A DNA stretch of 12,033 nt from QHBQ01 sp038230695 (lineage in GTDB: Bacteria; Chloroflexota; Chloroflexia; QHBQ01), in assembly GCA_038230695.1 (NCBI GenBank), contig JBBRMT010000146.1:1-12033 (forward strand), given 5' to 3'. Shown here piece after piece: positions 1-7,628 of this stretch. The position numbers and the translations under genes are program-made. The stretch's first letter is position 1; each line of letters starts with the position of its first letter. The notes below the pieces were generated by a model that was given only the letters and a program-made list of their open reading frames with translations, had not been told where the DNA came from and did no database searches.

Positions 1-279
1 ATGGCGGGCCACCGCGATATATACGGCTCAGTCTTCCGCCGCCTCAACGAACTTAAGCCCAAAGATGTAGTCCTCGTTTACACCAATAACAAGGTTTACC
101 GCTACATTGTGAGCAGTAGCCATATTGTCGCGCCCACTGATGTGCAGGTGATGGCGCAGACTAGCGACTATCGGCTGACCCTGATCACCTGCACACCAAT
201 CGGCATCGCCAGCCACCGCATCATCGTCGTTGCCCAACTCGACAGCAGCGACGTGCCGGTTATCGGCGGCAACCCGTAA
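1..279 (+). CDS. sortase, C-terminal catalytic part (5' end outside window)
   Basis: This is the last 92 residues of a sortase, the membrane-bound cysteine transpeptidase that cuts LPXTG-like sorting signals and joins the protein to the cell envelope. All three catalytic residues of the family can be placed: His4 in AGHR, Cys64 in the TLITC motif (residues 60-64) and Arg73 in SHRIIVVAQL. The text between them (FRRLNELKPKD, then KVYRYIV) follows the usual order of beta-strands in the sortase barrel. Sortases are normally about 200-300 residues with an N-terminal membrane segment. The ATG at position 1 therefore cannot be the true start, and the gene must begin upstream of the window. The next gene, 108 bp downstream on the same strand, encodes a protein with an LPKTG signal, its likely substrate. 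Family identity is firm; the sortase class cannot be decided from this fragment. Confidence 0.87.
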   Translation: MAGHRDIYGSVFRRLNELKPKDVVLVYTNNKVYRYIVSSSHIVAPTDVQVMAQTSDYRLTLITCTPIGIASHRIIVVAQLDSSDVPVIGGNP

Positions 280-294
280 TCATAGCTGTAACCC

Positions 295-313
295 ATGCGG
301 CAGCACGCCGCAT
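295..313 (+). other. short hairpin between sortase and LPXTG gene
   Basis: A perfect 7-bp inverted repeat (atgcggc / gccgcat) with a 5-base loop lies 15 bp after the sortase stop codon. No T-run follows it, so it is not a canonical intrinsic terminator. It could weaken read-through or stabilise a processed transcript between an enzyme gene and a substrate gene that may need different expression levels. This role is inference only. Confidence 0.3.
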
Positions 314-375
314 CGGGCGGAGCGCCAGCAGCCGCACTTAATCGAAGGTGTGGCCTTGCCAACATATCACCTAGT

Positions 376-381
376 AGGAGG
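376..381 (+). promoter_or_regulatory. ribosome binding site that fixes the LPXTG-protein start
   Basis: A perfect AGGAGG lies six bases before the ATG at 388. This decides the start: the same reading frame is open from an ATG at 295, but that codon has no Shine-Dalgarno sequence and would add 31 hydrophilic residues ahead of the export signal. Confidence 0.85.
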
Positions 382-387
382 AAAGTC

Positions 388-2304
388 ATGAACGACCAAC
401 GGAGTAGTGACCGGCTGAGGAACAAGGGCGGGGCCAGGCAATCCGCCAACCTTGCGCTGTTCGGCTTGATGGTAAGCGTGCTGGTAGTCGGCTTGCTCGC
501 CTCCTACCTGCCTAGCAGCGCCGCGCCCGCCAGTGGGTCAAGCGCCAGATCAGGGAGCGGCACCGTCTCGATGACCAAGACGGCCAGCGCCACCTCGGTG
601 CGGCAGGGTGGCAGCGTGCAGTACAGCGTAACCATCCAGAACGGGATGACTGGCACCATCAGCATCAGCAGCTTCACCGATACCTACAGCCAGGGCGGCG
701 GGGATGTCAGCACCAATCCGACCTCGCCAGGCTGGATTAGCTGCAGCGACCCAGGTAGCGGCAGCAGCCTATCGTGCAGCAACGGCAGCATCGCAGCAGG
801 GCAGACCCAGCGCATCAGCTTCTCGATCACTGCTCATGCGAACGCTACTGCTGGTGATATCGCCACCGACCTTGCTAACATCGTCTACCACGTTTCCGGC
901 AATGGTACGCCCCTTACCGCCTTCAGCAATGGGGTAAGTGTTGCTATCCTGGCCGCCGCGCCAGCAACCAGCACGCCCGTGCCGCCTGCGGCGACCAACA
1001 CGCCGTCCTTGCAGCAGCCCACCCCCCCGCCTACCGCGACCAACACGCCGACCACCAATGCTCACGGCGGCGGTGATAGTGGAGGCAGCACTGATACAGG
1101 TGGTGGCCATCGTCGCGGCGCTGCTCCCACCGCCACCAGCGCACCCGCCCCACTTGGCAGTATCTTCGGGGTGATCACCCACGGCAGCGGGCCAGCGGCC
1201 AATGTGCCGATTACCTTGCACCTCAAGAGCGGCAACGGCGATACCCAGGTGGCCGCCGCCAGCACCGATGCAAACGGCCAATACAGCTTTAGCGCCATGC
1301 CTGCCACCCCGGCGGGCGCGGGCTACTACATTTACTACGCATCAAGTCAGGCTGGCAACATCGCGCAGTGGTTCACCTATCCGGCAGGCTATAGCAGTGG
1401 ACAACTGCTCAAGCTGCCCACCTTCGACATTGCCGACATCACCCTGCTCAACCAGGCGAAGGGTAACGTCAGCGGGCGGGTGCTGTTTGCCATCAACCGC
1501 CGCTACGCCAGCGAAACCTACCTGCTGCGCTTCGCCCCCTGGAACCGACCCACCTCGACCACGCTCGATGCGGGCAGCCTCGGTAACGGCAACAGCTTTA
1601 CCCTTGATACCAGCCTGCTGCCGTCTAACCGCTACCAGGGGCTAGTCAAGATTGTGGATAGCACCGCTGGCTACGGTTTCTCCAACAACCACTTCAGCCT
1701 GACCGTGGGCGGCCAGGTAGTGGCTACTACCCCGGTGCCGGGTGCGTTGCACCTCAGTCTAACTGCCAACACCACCCGCAGCGTGCCGGGTACTACCCTG
1801 ATATACGGCATCGCGGTTGCCAATAACAGCGACGCGACTCTCACCAATATCGTCATCAGCTTCCCGCTGGTGGCGGGGCAGACACTTGACATCTTCAACA
1901 CCAAAACCACCCTGGGCAGTATCAAGGCCAGCGGCAACACGGTAATGGCGACCATCCCCACGCTTAACGCTCGTCAGGGCGCGGCTATTACCATCTACAT
2001 CGCTATTAGCGCCGACGCAGGCAATGTGCTGACCAACCAGGCGCGGGCGGTTTACGACCAGTCTTCCACCGCTGTGCCATCCAACAGCGTCAGCGTCACG
2101 GTTACGGGCGGTTCGGGCCGTCCTGCCCCCGCGCCAGGGACAACCCCAACCGGCGGTAGCGGTGGCAGCGGTGGAACGGGCGGCGGGGCTAGCGGTCTAC
2201 CCAAGACTGGTGGCGAGTTCCCGCTCTGGCTGCTGTTCATGAGCCTGGGGCTGGTGGGCGTAATCGCGGCGGTGCGCTTCATCCGCGGGCGGCGGGCGGC
2301 ATAA
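388..2304 (+). CDS. sortase-anchored (LPKTG) multidomain surface protein
   Basis: The protein has 638 residues and is predicted to be exported and covalently attached to the cell envelope. Residues 20-40 form a hydrophobic export segment after a charged N-terminus. Residues 58-188 look like a DUF11-type beta-sandwich, followed by a Thr/Pro/Gly-rich linker (about 190-255). Residues 257-345 resemble a carboxypeptidase-regulatory/CnaB-like fold (VPITLHL, then TDANGQYSF). Residues 454-573 form a second DUF11-like module, and 574-603 are a Gly/Ser-rich spacer. The C-terminus is a complete sorting signal: LPKTG at 604-608, a hydrophobic stretch to about 629, then the basic tail RFIRGRRAA. The gene follows the sortase on the same strand after 108 bp, and a terminator follows its stop. 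The start at 388 is chosen for its AGGAGG. The domain style points to an adhesive or structural surface role, with no enzymatic signature seen. The anchoring prediction is strong; the function is not known. Confidence 0.87.
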   Translation: MNDQRSSDRLRNKGGARQSANLALFGLMVSVLVVGLLASYLPSSAAPASGSSARSGSGTVSMTKTASATSVRQGGSVQYSVTIQNGMTGTISISSFTDTYSQGGGDVSTNPTSPGWISCSDPGSGSSLSCSNGSIAAGQTQRISFSITAHANATAGDIATDLANIVYHVSGNGTPLTAFSNGVSVAILAAAPATSTPVPPAATNTPSLQQPTPPPTATNTPTTNAHGGGDSGGSTDTGGGHRRGAAPTATSAPAPLGSIFGVITHGSGPAANVPITLHLKSGNGDTQVAAASTDANGQYSFSAMPATPAGAGYYIYYASSQAGNIAQWFTYPAGYSSGQLLKLPTFDIADITLLNQAKGNVSGRVLFAINRRYASETYLLRFAPWNRPTSTTLDAGSLGNGNSFTLDTSLLPSNRYQGLVKIVDSTAGYGFSNNHFSLTVGGQVVATTPVPGALHLSLTANTTRSVPGTTLIYGIAVANNSDATLTNIVISFPLVAGQTLDIFNTKTTLGSIKASGNTVMATIPTLNARQGAAITIYIAISADAGNVLTNQARAVYDQSSTAVPSNSVSVTVTGGSGRPAPAPGTTPTGGSGGSGGTGGGASGLPKTGGEFPLWLLFMSLGLVGVIAAVRFIRGRRAA

Positions 2305-2340
2305 CCAACGCTGAGGTTTGAGTGCCAGGTTTAGGAAGTG

Positions 2341-2377
2341 AAGGGCGAAGGTGCAATTGCACCTTCGCCTTTATTTT
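2341..2377 (+). terminator. intrinsic terminator of the LPXTG gene
   Basis: A perfect 26-bp palindrome (2344-2369) lies about 40 bp after the stop codon and extends outward through one G-U and two A-T pairs. It is followed by tttatttt. The centre is AATT, so the working hairpin has an 11-bp or longer stem and a tetraloop. It should end transcripts of the sortase/LPXTG unit. Confidence 0.85.
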
Positions 2378-2383
2378 GTGGCA

Positions 2384-2606
2384 ATACCAATTCGCTAAGG
2401 TGCTGCTAAAAAAAGATGTAGTTACGATTGGCTTGGACCCTGGGCGACAGGGCGTATGCGATTAACCCCTACCCCAATCTGGTGTAGCTATGCAAACTGA
2501 GGCTGTATTACTAATACCAAATGCGTTTGGAGATGGTTGGTTATCCGTAGGAGCGGGCGGTTGCCCGCCCTGGTGCATTTTCACCTTCACTATAGCGAAT
2601 TGGTAT
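2384..2606. repeat. possible MITE-like element with 14-bp terminal inverted repeats
   Basis: The 14-mer ATACCAATTCGCTA at 2384-2397 recurs as an exact reverse complement at 2593-2606, enclosing about 223 bp with no credible gene. Inside the ends, AGGTG follows the left repeat directly and follows the right repeat after six extra bases. A related sequence, ATACCAAATGCG, begins at 2515, so a shorter unit (about 2515-2606) may be nested in the longer one. Counting the repeat from CCAATT, each end is bordered by a TA dinucleotide, as expected for IS630/Tc1-type insertion. No transposase is present, so any element would be non-autonomous. The rest of the 384-bp convergent gap holds the two terminators. 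Confidence 0.45.
2553..2568. repeat. GC-rich palindrome inside the intergenic element
   Basis: The arms gcgggc and gcccgc surround the loop ggtt, preceded by CCGTAGGA. A shifted pairing (2555-2560 with 2565-2570) is also possible. Its form resembles short GC-rich palindromes that recur between genes in many Chloroflexota and cyanobacterial genomes. That resemblance is from memory of the type, not from a search. Confidence 0.4.
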
Positions 2607-2645
2607 AGCACACAAATGTGAAGGGCAATAGTGTAGGGAGGGTAC

Positions 2646-2679
2646 AAAAAATCCCCTCCCCCTGTTTGGAGGAGGGGAT
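2646..2679 (-). terminator. intrinsic terminator of the SLH protein gene
   Basis: Read on the minus strand, a 9-bp perfect stem (2671-2679 with 2651-2659) with an 11-base loop is followed by a run of six T, starting 10 bp after the stop codon at 2689. This is a textbook Rho-independent terminator and also shields the convergent LPXTG unit from read-through. Confidence 0.88.
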
Positions 2680-2688
2680 AAGCCACAT

Positions 2689-5600
2689 CTAGTTGGGGTA
2701 GGTCATCGAGCGGAACAGGGTCTTGCTCAGTTGAGCGCGGGTAAGGTTGTCGTTGGGGCGATAGCAGGGGTAAACTGCGCCTTCGGCCTGGCACTGCGCC
2801 TGGGTTTCGCCATCAATGATGTTGCGTGCATGGGCGGTTTCGATGACGCTGTAGAACACGTAGCTGGCTGGCACGTCGGTGAAGGTGGGATTGCCGGTCG
2901 GGGTGGTAATCGCCCAACCCCAAGCCTTGACCACGAACTTAGCCATTGCGCCACGATTGACTGCTGTGTTGGGCAGGAAGCAGGGGTACTGGGCATTGGC
3001 CGCATGGCATTGCGCCTGGGTGTAACCGCTGACGATACCTGCGATCTTGGCGGTTTCGATGTAGTTGTAGGCAAAGTAGCTGGGCTGCACATCGGTGAAG
3101 TCGGGGGTGGTTGGTGTGACGATGGTAAGCCCGCGTGCCTTCACCACCATGCGGCTAAACTGGCCGCGAGTGGCGGTGGCGTTCGGCGCGAACAGGTTGC
3201 CGCCGATCCCGCTGACCACCCCGTGACAGTAGACGTAACTGATGTATTGAGCGGCCCAGTATGACGATGGCACATCAGTGAATGGTTCGCTACAAGCTGT
3301 AGAGGTCGGCCCACCAGGGGTGAAGGTTGGGGTCGGCGTGTTGGTCGCGCTGAACGGCGTTGGTGTGATGGTGGGCGTATTGGTCGGGCCGCTCGGCGTG
3401 TCCGTCGGTATATTGGTCGCGGTGGGGCCACCTGGGGTCCAGGTTGCAGTTGGGGTCCAGGTTGGGGTCGCGGTCGGTGGCGTGCCAGTCACGGTCGGAG
3501 TGGGCTGGCCGAAAATGGTGTGGGTATCAGATGGACCCTGGTTGCGGTAGGTATCAAGCATCGAAACCCGCCAGTAGACATCGGAGAATGGTGAGTAGGT
3601 GCAGCCGGGAGCGCCAGCGTTGGTGTAGCTGGCGTTGGCCGTATCTATGCTCTCGATGATGTGGGTAAAGTTAATGTCGCTGGCAGTCTGCAGGCGATAC
3701 GCGCTGATGCCGCTGAGTTGGTAGGGGTGGCCGGTAGTATTGAAGGCGGGCCAGGTAAAGGAGTAAGTGCAGTAGCCATTTTGCACCGCACCACTATCGC
3801 TGATGCTGACCAGGGGGTATTGCTTGGTGAAGGTGATGGGCGAGGTCCAGTCACTCCAGGCATTGTTGTTGTAGAGCTGGGTGCGGACATGGTAGTAGTA
3901 AGTGCCATCAGCGTAGCCCACGTTGAACGGGGTCCAGTTTAGGTTCACGGTGTCAATCCGCTCTTTGGGGTTGGTGAAGTCGGTGCTGGTACTTGTCTCG
4001 ATACGGTAGTTAGTAGCCTGGATCACCGGGTTGGTGCCAGGGAAAAGCACCGTATCCCAGGCGAAGGTTGGGGTATGCGCCATCGGCGAGGAGTCGGTGA
4101 TCCGCGGGTTGGGCGGCAGTGGGATGGTTACCTGGAATGGTTGCGTCACCTGCGTCCAGGGCGCGGAGGCAAGCGGGTTGTAGTAGAACTCGGAGGCGCG
4201 AAGCTCGTAGTAGTAATTCTGTTGTCCGGCATAATCGTTGAGCGGGGTATAGCTAATGTTCTGCGTCTGCGTGTCGTCGTACTGCTGGGTGAAACCTTGG
4301 TCTAGGGCAACAAGAAGTTCGTAGATGAAAGCACCTTCGGTGCGCGGCCAGGCGAAGGTCGGCACCCCGGAGTTGACCGTGATGGTAGGCGCGTCAACCT
4401 TGATGTTGACCTTGTTGAAGCGGTTTGGCTTACTCCATGAGCCAGGGGTCTGGCAGGGTACTGCGGTGTCACGGCACATTCGCACCCGCCAGAAGTAGGT
4501 GCTAGCCGCATAGGTGGGCAGGAAACCACCGCCGCCAAACCCACCGGACAACCCCCCGAACATGAACTGGTAACCAGGTAGGCCGTTGAGGATGCGTGGC
4601 GAGTATTCCAATACCTGGTCGGTGAAGCCACGGTCAACCGCAGTGTCTACATCGAAGCCGTACATATTGGTTGGCTCCGGTAGGTACCAGGCCATTGGCG
4701 AGTTGTACAGTATCGAGAGCGCAGTGGGGATGCCATGGCCGTCGCCACCGTAATCGGTGTTGAAGGGATAAGCGGGGTTGGGATGGTCGCTGACGGTGCG
4801 GAATTGGCTCAGGGTTGGGTTCGCGCCGGTTGCGCCCGGGTCGTTGGGGACAGTATCCTGGATGTTGCCGCTAGCGTCGGTGGTATATGGTTCCATCCCG
4901 ACCAGAGTGGGGTCGCCGATAGGAACGTTGAGGTCGGCGTTGCCACGATAGCTCAAAGCCGTGCCAGAGGGAATAAACATCTCCACGTAGCCATTGGTGG
5001 GAGTGAATGCGCCGCCTGCCGAGATTAGGTCAATCACAGTCGCATCATAGCTGCCACTAGTGCCACTCTGATCCCAGGCGTAGAGCTGCGGGGTGGTCCA
5101 ACTGCCGTTGGCGTTGTGGGTGAACTTGACCACATATTCAGCCTGGAACTCGCCGGAGTAGTGGATGTTGGTGAGCAGTGGGTCGTTGGGGGCGCCCGAG
5201 GGGCCGCTCGGCTGCCCGCTGAGGTTATCCAGCGAGTAATCCAGATTGATGGGGATGCTGTAGTTAACCTGGGTGCCGGTCTGGGATGAGATACTCAAGC
5301 CGATCTGATAGGCATTAACAGGCTGGTTGGTTTTGGTTGCGTAAACGGCGCTGACGTTGTAGGGGCTGGAGTTGACCGTGCCGGTTGCCACGGTGGTGCC
5401 AGCAATGGTGCGGATGTTGGTAAGTGAAGTGTAGATCGCAGGCACGAAGATATGCAGGCGGCTGGCGGTGGCGGTGCTGATCAGGCTATTGCCATTATAG
5501 GCCAGGACCCGCCAATAGTAGAGGTTGCGCGGCAGTTGCTGGCGCAGCGCCGTGCCTGCGGAGCTAGTATCGAGCGTCTGCAAGATGTTGGTGAAACTGA

Positions 5601-7506
5601 TATTGGTTGCCACCTGTAGGGTATAACGGGTGGCCTGCGGATATGGATACCAACGGAAGATCGGATCCATGTTGACGTAGTCTTGCAGGTCGGCGGGGCT
5701 TTGCAGCCAACCGCCATTGTTGAACTGATAGGTATAGTCGAGCGCGGGGTTGACCCGCACTGCCCATACCTGGCTGGCGGTTGGCTGCGTGACTCCGTTG
5801 ATTTGATATTGCACTCGCCAGTAATAGATGGTGCTGGGGTTGAAGTTAAAGCCGCTACCGCCGTTGTCGGACAGGTTGGGGCTGAAGTTGGGTTGGGTGG
5901 TGCTGGCCTGCAGCAGCGTGTCGGTCATGTTGATGGTGCTACCAAGGGTGAACAGGTAGTTGGTGGCACTAGTAACCCGCTGCCATTGGAAGACCGGCAC
6001 CGCGATACTGCTGGTGATGGGCCGATCGAAGTTGGGGTCGGGGTTGTAGGCGTAGGGTGGGTAAAACAGGGTTGGCGCGGTGGAAGCGCCCTGTGCAGCA
6101 ATCGGGTCATACTGGAAGTTGAACACGCTGCTGGTGCCGCCTTTGTTAGTCGAGCGGTTGGTGCCGTAGGCAATCACCCGCCAGTAGTAGCTGTGGATGC
6201 CATCGGCAAAGAAATTAGGTGGAGTGGCGATATAGCTGGTGGCCGAGGTGAAGAAATCAATAACGATCGAGCTGTTAGGGAAGTTAGAATCCGTAGCTAC
6301 TTGCAACTCGTACTCGCGGGCATCGGGAACGCCGGTCCACTGGAAGTAGGGGTAGGTAACATGATGGTAGCCATTGTTGGGGGTGAGCAGGCGCGGTTGT
6401 ATCTCCCAGGTGATGCGGAAGGAGTATGCCTGCGAATATGTACTCTCGTGGTTGTTCTGGTCAATTGTTGCTAGCTTCCAGTACCAGGTGGTCTCATTAC
6501 CAAGCATCACGTTGGGGCTATAGCTGGTGTAGGCAGTGTCAATCTGGGTAAAGTTACCGAAGTTGGCATCCTGGCTATAGCGCAGGCGATAGTGACCTGC
6601 CCCCTTCACCGCCGTCCAGGTTAGTTGCGGGGTGAAGATTATCTGTGCGCCATTGGCGGGGCTAACCTGCAGTGGCGAGGAGAGGTCGGCCAGAGTGAAG
6701 GAGCGAATCGCGCTACTGCTGCCAACAACCCCATCGTGGGTGACCGGCGCGACACACCAATAGTAGTTGCCGGGGGCAAGGCGCACCTCGACGTTGTACT
6801 CCACCTCAGAGGTATTGCGCTGGAAGGCCGCCGAGGACGGGCAGGATGAATCGTTGGAGATACGCAACTGATAATTGTTCGCCCCAGGCACAGGTGACCA
6901 ACTAAAGTTGGGATGTTCCAGGTAGGTGAGGGTAGCGCCATTGGCGGGGCTGAGCAGGGGAGCGACATTGTTCCAATTGCGCTGGAAGGTGAAGATTGAC
7001 GACCAGGCGCTGGCGCATTGGGCAGTATCGAAGGAGCGCACCTGCCAGTAGATCGCCACGTCTTTGGGGAATGTCTGGTCTATATCAACCAGCGCTGGCG
7101 TATGGCTGGAGGCAAAGGTCCGTATATCGTACGCGCCATTGAAGTTGGGGCTAGGGCCAACCTGGAGTTCGTAGAAACTGGCGGCAGCAACGGTACTCCA
7201 TTGTAGGGTGGGAACGCCGAGCGGCGGCGCATTATCCGAAGTGGTGATACCGCCATTGGAGGGACTGAGCAACTGCGGAGGCGGCGCTTGAGGGACGCAG
7301 TCGGCAGGGCCTTTTGGGGCGGGGTGGGGCGGCACTGCTGCGCCAGATTTTGCCACACCTGATCCAGCAGCAGATGGCGGCGCGGCGGGGGCAAGCTGCG
7401 GCATACTAAGCAGCAAGCTGGCTAGTACCAGCATGATTACTATGCGGGCATACCACTGGGGACGAACGAGCGGGCGCGAGTGGCGCGAGGCGAGTCTGGC
7501 TTCCAT
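2689..7506 (-). CDS. giant secreted surface protein with FN3-like repeats and three C-terminal SLH domains
   Basis: The protein has 1605 residues. A basic N-terminus and hydrophobic segment (about 21-42, ending near APAAPP) form a signal peptide. About ten beta-sandwich modules of 90-110 residues follow, each with a core Trp, a YELQV/YRLR-type strand and a YYWRV-type strand. They lie at about 77-177, 181-274, 277-366, 370-466, 478-586, 598-688, 925-1032, 1036-1128, 1130-1229 and 1231-1332. They look FN3-like. Residues 690-925 are not recognised. A Thr/Pro-rich linker (1334-1404) leads to three SLH domains (1405-1463, 1468-1530, 1540-1603) with FTDVP openings and TRGQ, NRGA and TRAQ where TRAE-like motifs are expected. 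SLH domains bind cell-wall polymers non-covalently, so the repeats should project outward from the cell. The start at 7506 is chosen over the in-frame ATG at 7536 because AAGGAG lies 7 bases before it. No catalytic motif was seen; an adhesin, sheath or S-layer-associated role is inferred. Confidence 0.88.
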   Translation of the reverse strand: MEARLASRHSRPLVRPQWYARIVIMLVLASLLLSMPQLAPAAPPSAAGSGVAKSGAAVPPHPAPKGPADCVPQAPPPQLLSPSNGGITTSDNAPPLGVPTLQWSTVAAASFYELQVGPSPNFNGAYDIRTFASSHTPALVDIDQTFPKDVAIYWQVRSFDTAQCASAWSSIFTFQRNWNNVAPLLSPANGATLTYLEHPNFSWSPVPGANNYQLRISNDSSCPSSAAFQRNTSEVEYNVEVRLAPGNYYWCVAPVTHDGVVGSSSAIRSFTLADLSSPLQVSPANGAQIIFTPQLTWTAVKGAGHYRLRYSQDANFGNFTQIDTAYTSYSPNVMLGNETTWYWKLATIDQNNHESTYSQAYSFRITWEIQPRLLTPNNGYHHVTYPYFQWTGVPDAREYELQVATDSNFPNSSIVIDFFTSATSYIATPPNFFADGIHSYYWRVIAYGTNRSTNKGGTSSVFNFQYDPIAAQGASTAPTLFYPPYAYNPDPNFDRPITSSIAVPVFQWQRVTSATNYLFTLGSTINMTDTLLQASTTQPNFSPNLSDNGGSGFNFNPSTIYYWRVQYQINGVTQPTASQVWAVRVNPALDYTYQFNNGGWLQSPADLQDYVNMDPIFRWYPYPQATRYTLQVATNISFTNILQTLDTSSAGTALRQQLPRNLYYWRVLAYNGNSLISTATASRLHIFVPAIYTSLTNIRTIAGTTVATGTVNSSPYNVSAVYATKTNQPVNAYQIGLSISSQTGTQVNYSIPINLDYSLDNLSGQPSGPSGAPNDPLLTNIHYSGEFQAEYVVKFTHNANGSWTTPQLYAWDQSGTSGSYDATVIDLISAGGAFTPTNGYVEMFIPSGTALSYRGNADLNVPIGDPTLVGMEPYTTDASGNIQDTVPNDPGATGANPTLSQFRTVSDHPNPAYPFNTDYGGDGHGIPTALSILYNSPMAWYLPEPTNMYGFDVDTAVDRGFTDQVLEYSPRILNGLPGYQFMFGGLSGGFGGGGFLPTYAASTYFWRVRMCRDTAVPCQTPGSWSKPNRFNKVNIKVDAPTITVNSGVPTFAWPRTEGAFIYELLVALDQGFTQQYDDTQTQNISYTPLNDYAGQQNYYYELRASEFYYNPLASAPWTQVTQPFQVTIPLPPNPRITDSSPMAHTPTFAWDTVLFPGTNPVIQATNYRIETSTSTDFTNPKERIDTVNLNWTPFNVGYADGTYYYHVRTQLYNNNAWSDWTSPITFTKQYPLVSISDSGAVQNGYCTYSFTWPAFNTTGHPYQLSGISAYRLQTASDINFTHIIESIDTANASYTNAGAPGCTYSPFSDVYWRVSMLDTYRNQGPSDTHTIFGQPTPTVTGTPPTATPTWTPTATWTPGGPTATNIPTDTPSGPTNTPTITPTPFSATNTPTPTFTPGGPTSTACSEPFTDVPSSYWAAQYISYVYCHGVVSGIGGNLFAPNATATRGQFSRMVVKARGLTIVTPTTPDFTDVQPSYFAYNYIETAKIAGIVSGYTQAQCHAANAQYPCFLPNTAVNRGAMAKFVVKAWGWAITTPTGNPTFTDVPASYVFYSVIETAHARNIIDGETQAQCQAEGAVYPCYRPNDNLTRAQLSKTLFRSMTYPN

Positions 7507-7513
7507 CTTCCAT

Positions 7514-7519
7514 CTCCTT
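7514..7519 (-). promoter_or_regulatory. ribosome binding site that fixes the SLH-protein start
   Basis: AAGGAG on the minus strand lies seven bases before the ATG at 7506. An out-of-frame ATG touches the end of this motif and is too close to use. The in-frame ATG at 7536 lies upstream of it and has no such motif. Confidence 0.8.
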
Positions 7520-7583
7520 GTATATAGCGAAGGCACGGTTTGAAGGGATACAGGGGCAGGCAGCGGGTTACGCTACTTTGCAT

Positions 7584-7612
7584 AGTCTACACCTTTTCTG
7601 CTGGCAAGTCAA
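7584..7612 (-). promoter_or_regulatory. sigma70-type promoter of the SLH gene
   Basis: On the minus strand, TTGACT (7612-7607) and TAGACT (7589-7584) are separated by exactly 17 bases. Each hexamer is close to consensus. The predicted transcript would start near 7577 and carry a leader of about 70 bases. A perfect 10-bp palindrome, AATCATGATT (7611-7620), overlaps the outer edge of the -35 box and could be an operator. Confidence 0.72.
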
Positions 7613-7628
7613 TCATGATTTACCAAAT

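Noticed and set aside
295..387. Upstream ATG at 295 for the LPXTG protein
   Set aside because: There is no Shine-Dalgarno sequence before it. The ATG at 388 has a perfect AGGAGG at six bases and gives a normal export signal.
769..1281. 170-residue open frame on the minus strand inside the LPXTG gene
   Set aside because: It is low-complexity Gly/Arg/Ala sequence produced by the antisense of the Thr/Pro linker, with no start signal.
2462..2794. 110-residue minus-strand frame across the convergent gap
   Set aside because: It runs through the terminator and into the SLH gene in another frame, with no ribosome binding site and no family resemblance.
5683..6474. 263-residue open frame on the plus strand opposite the SLH gene
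   Set aside because: It is antisense to the FN3-like coding region. Its Val/Gly/Ala-rich composition is what the reverse complement of the repeats gives.
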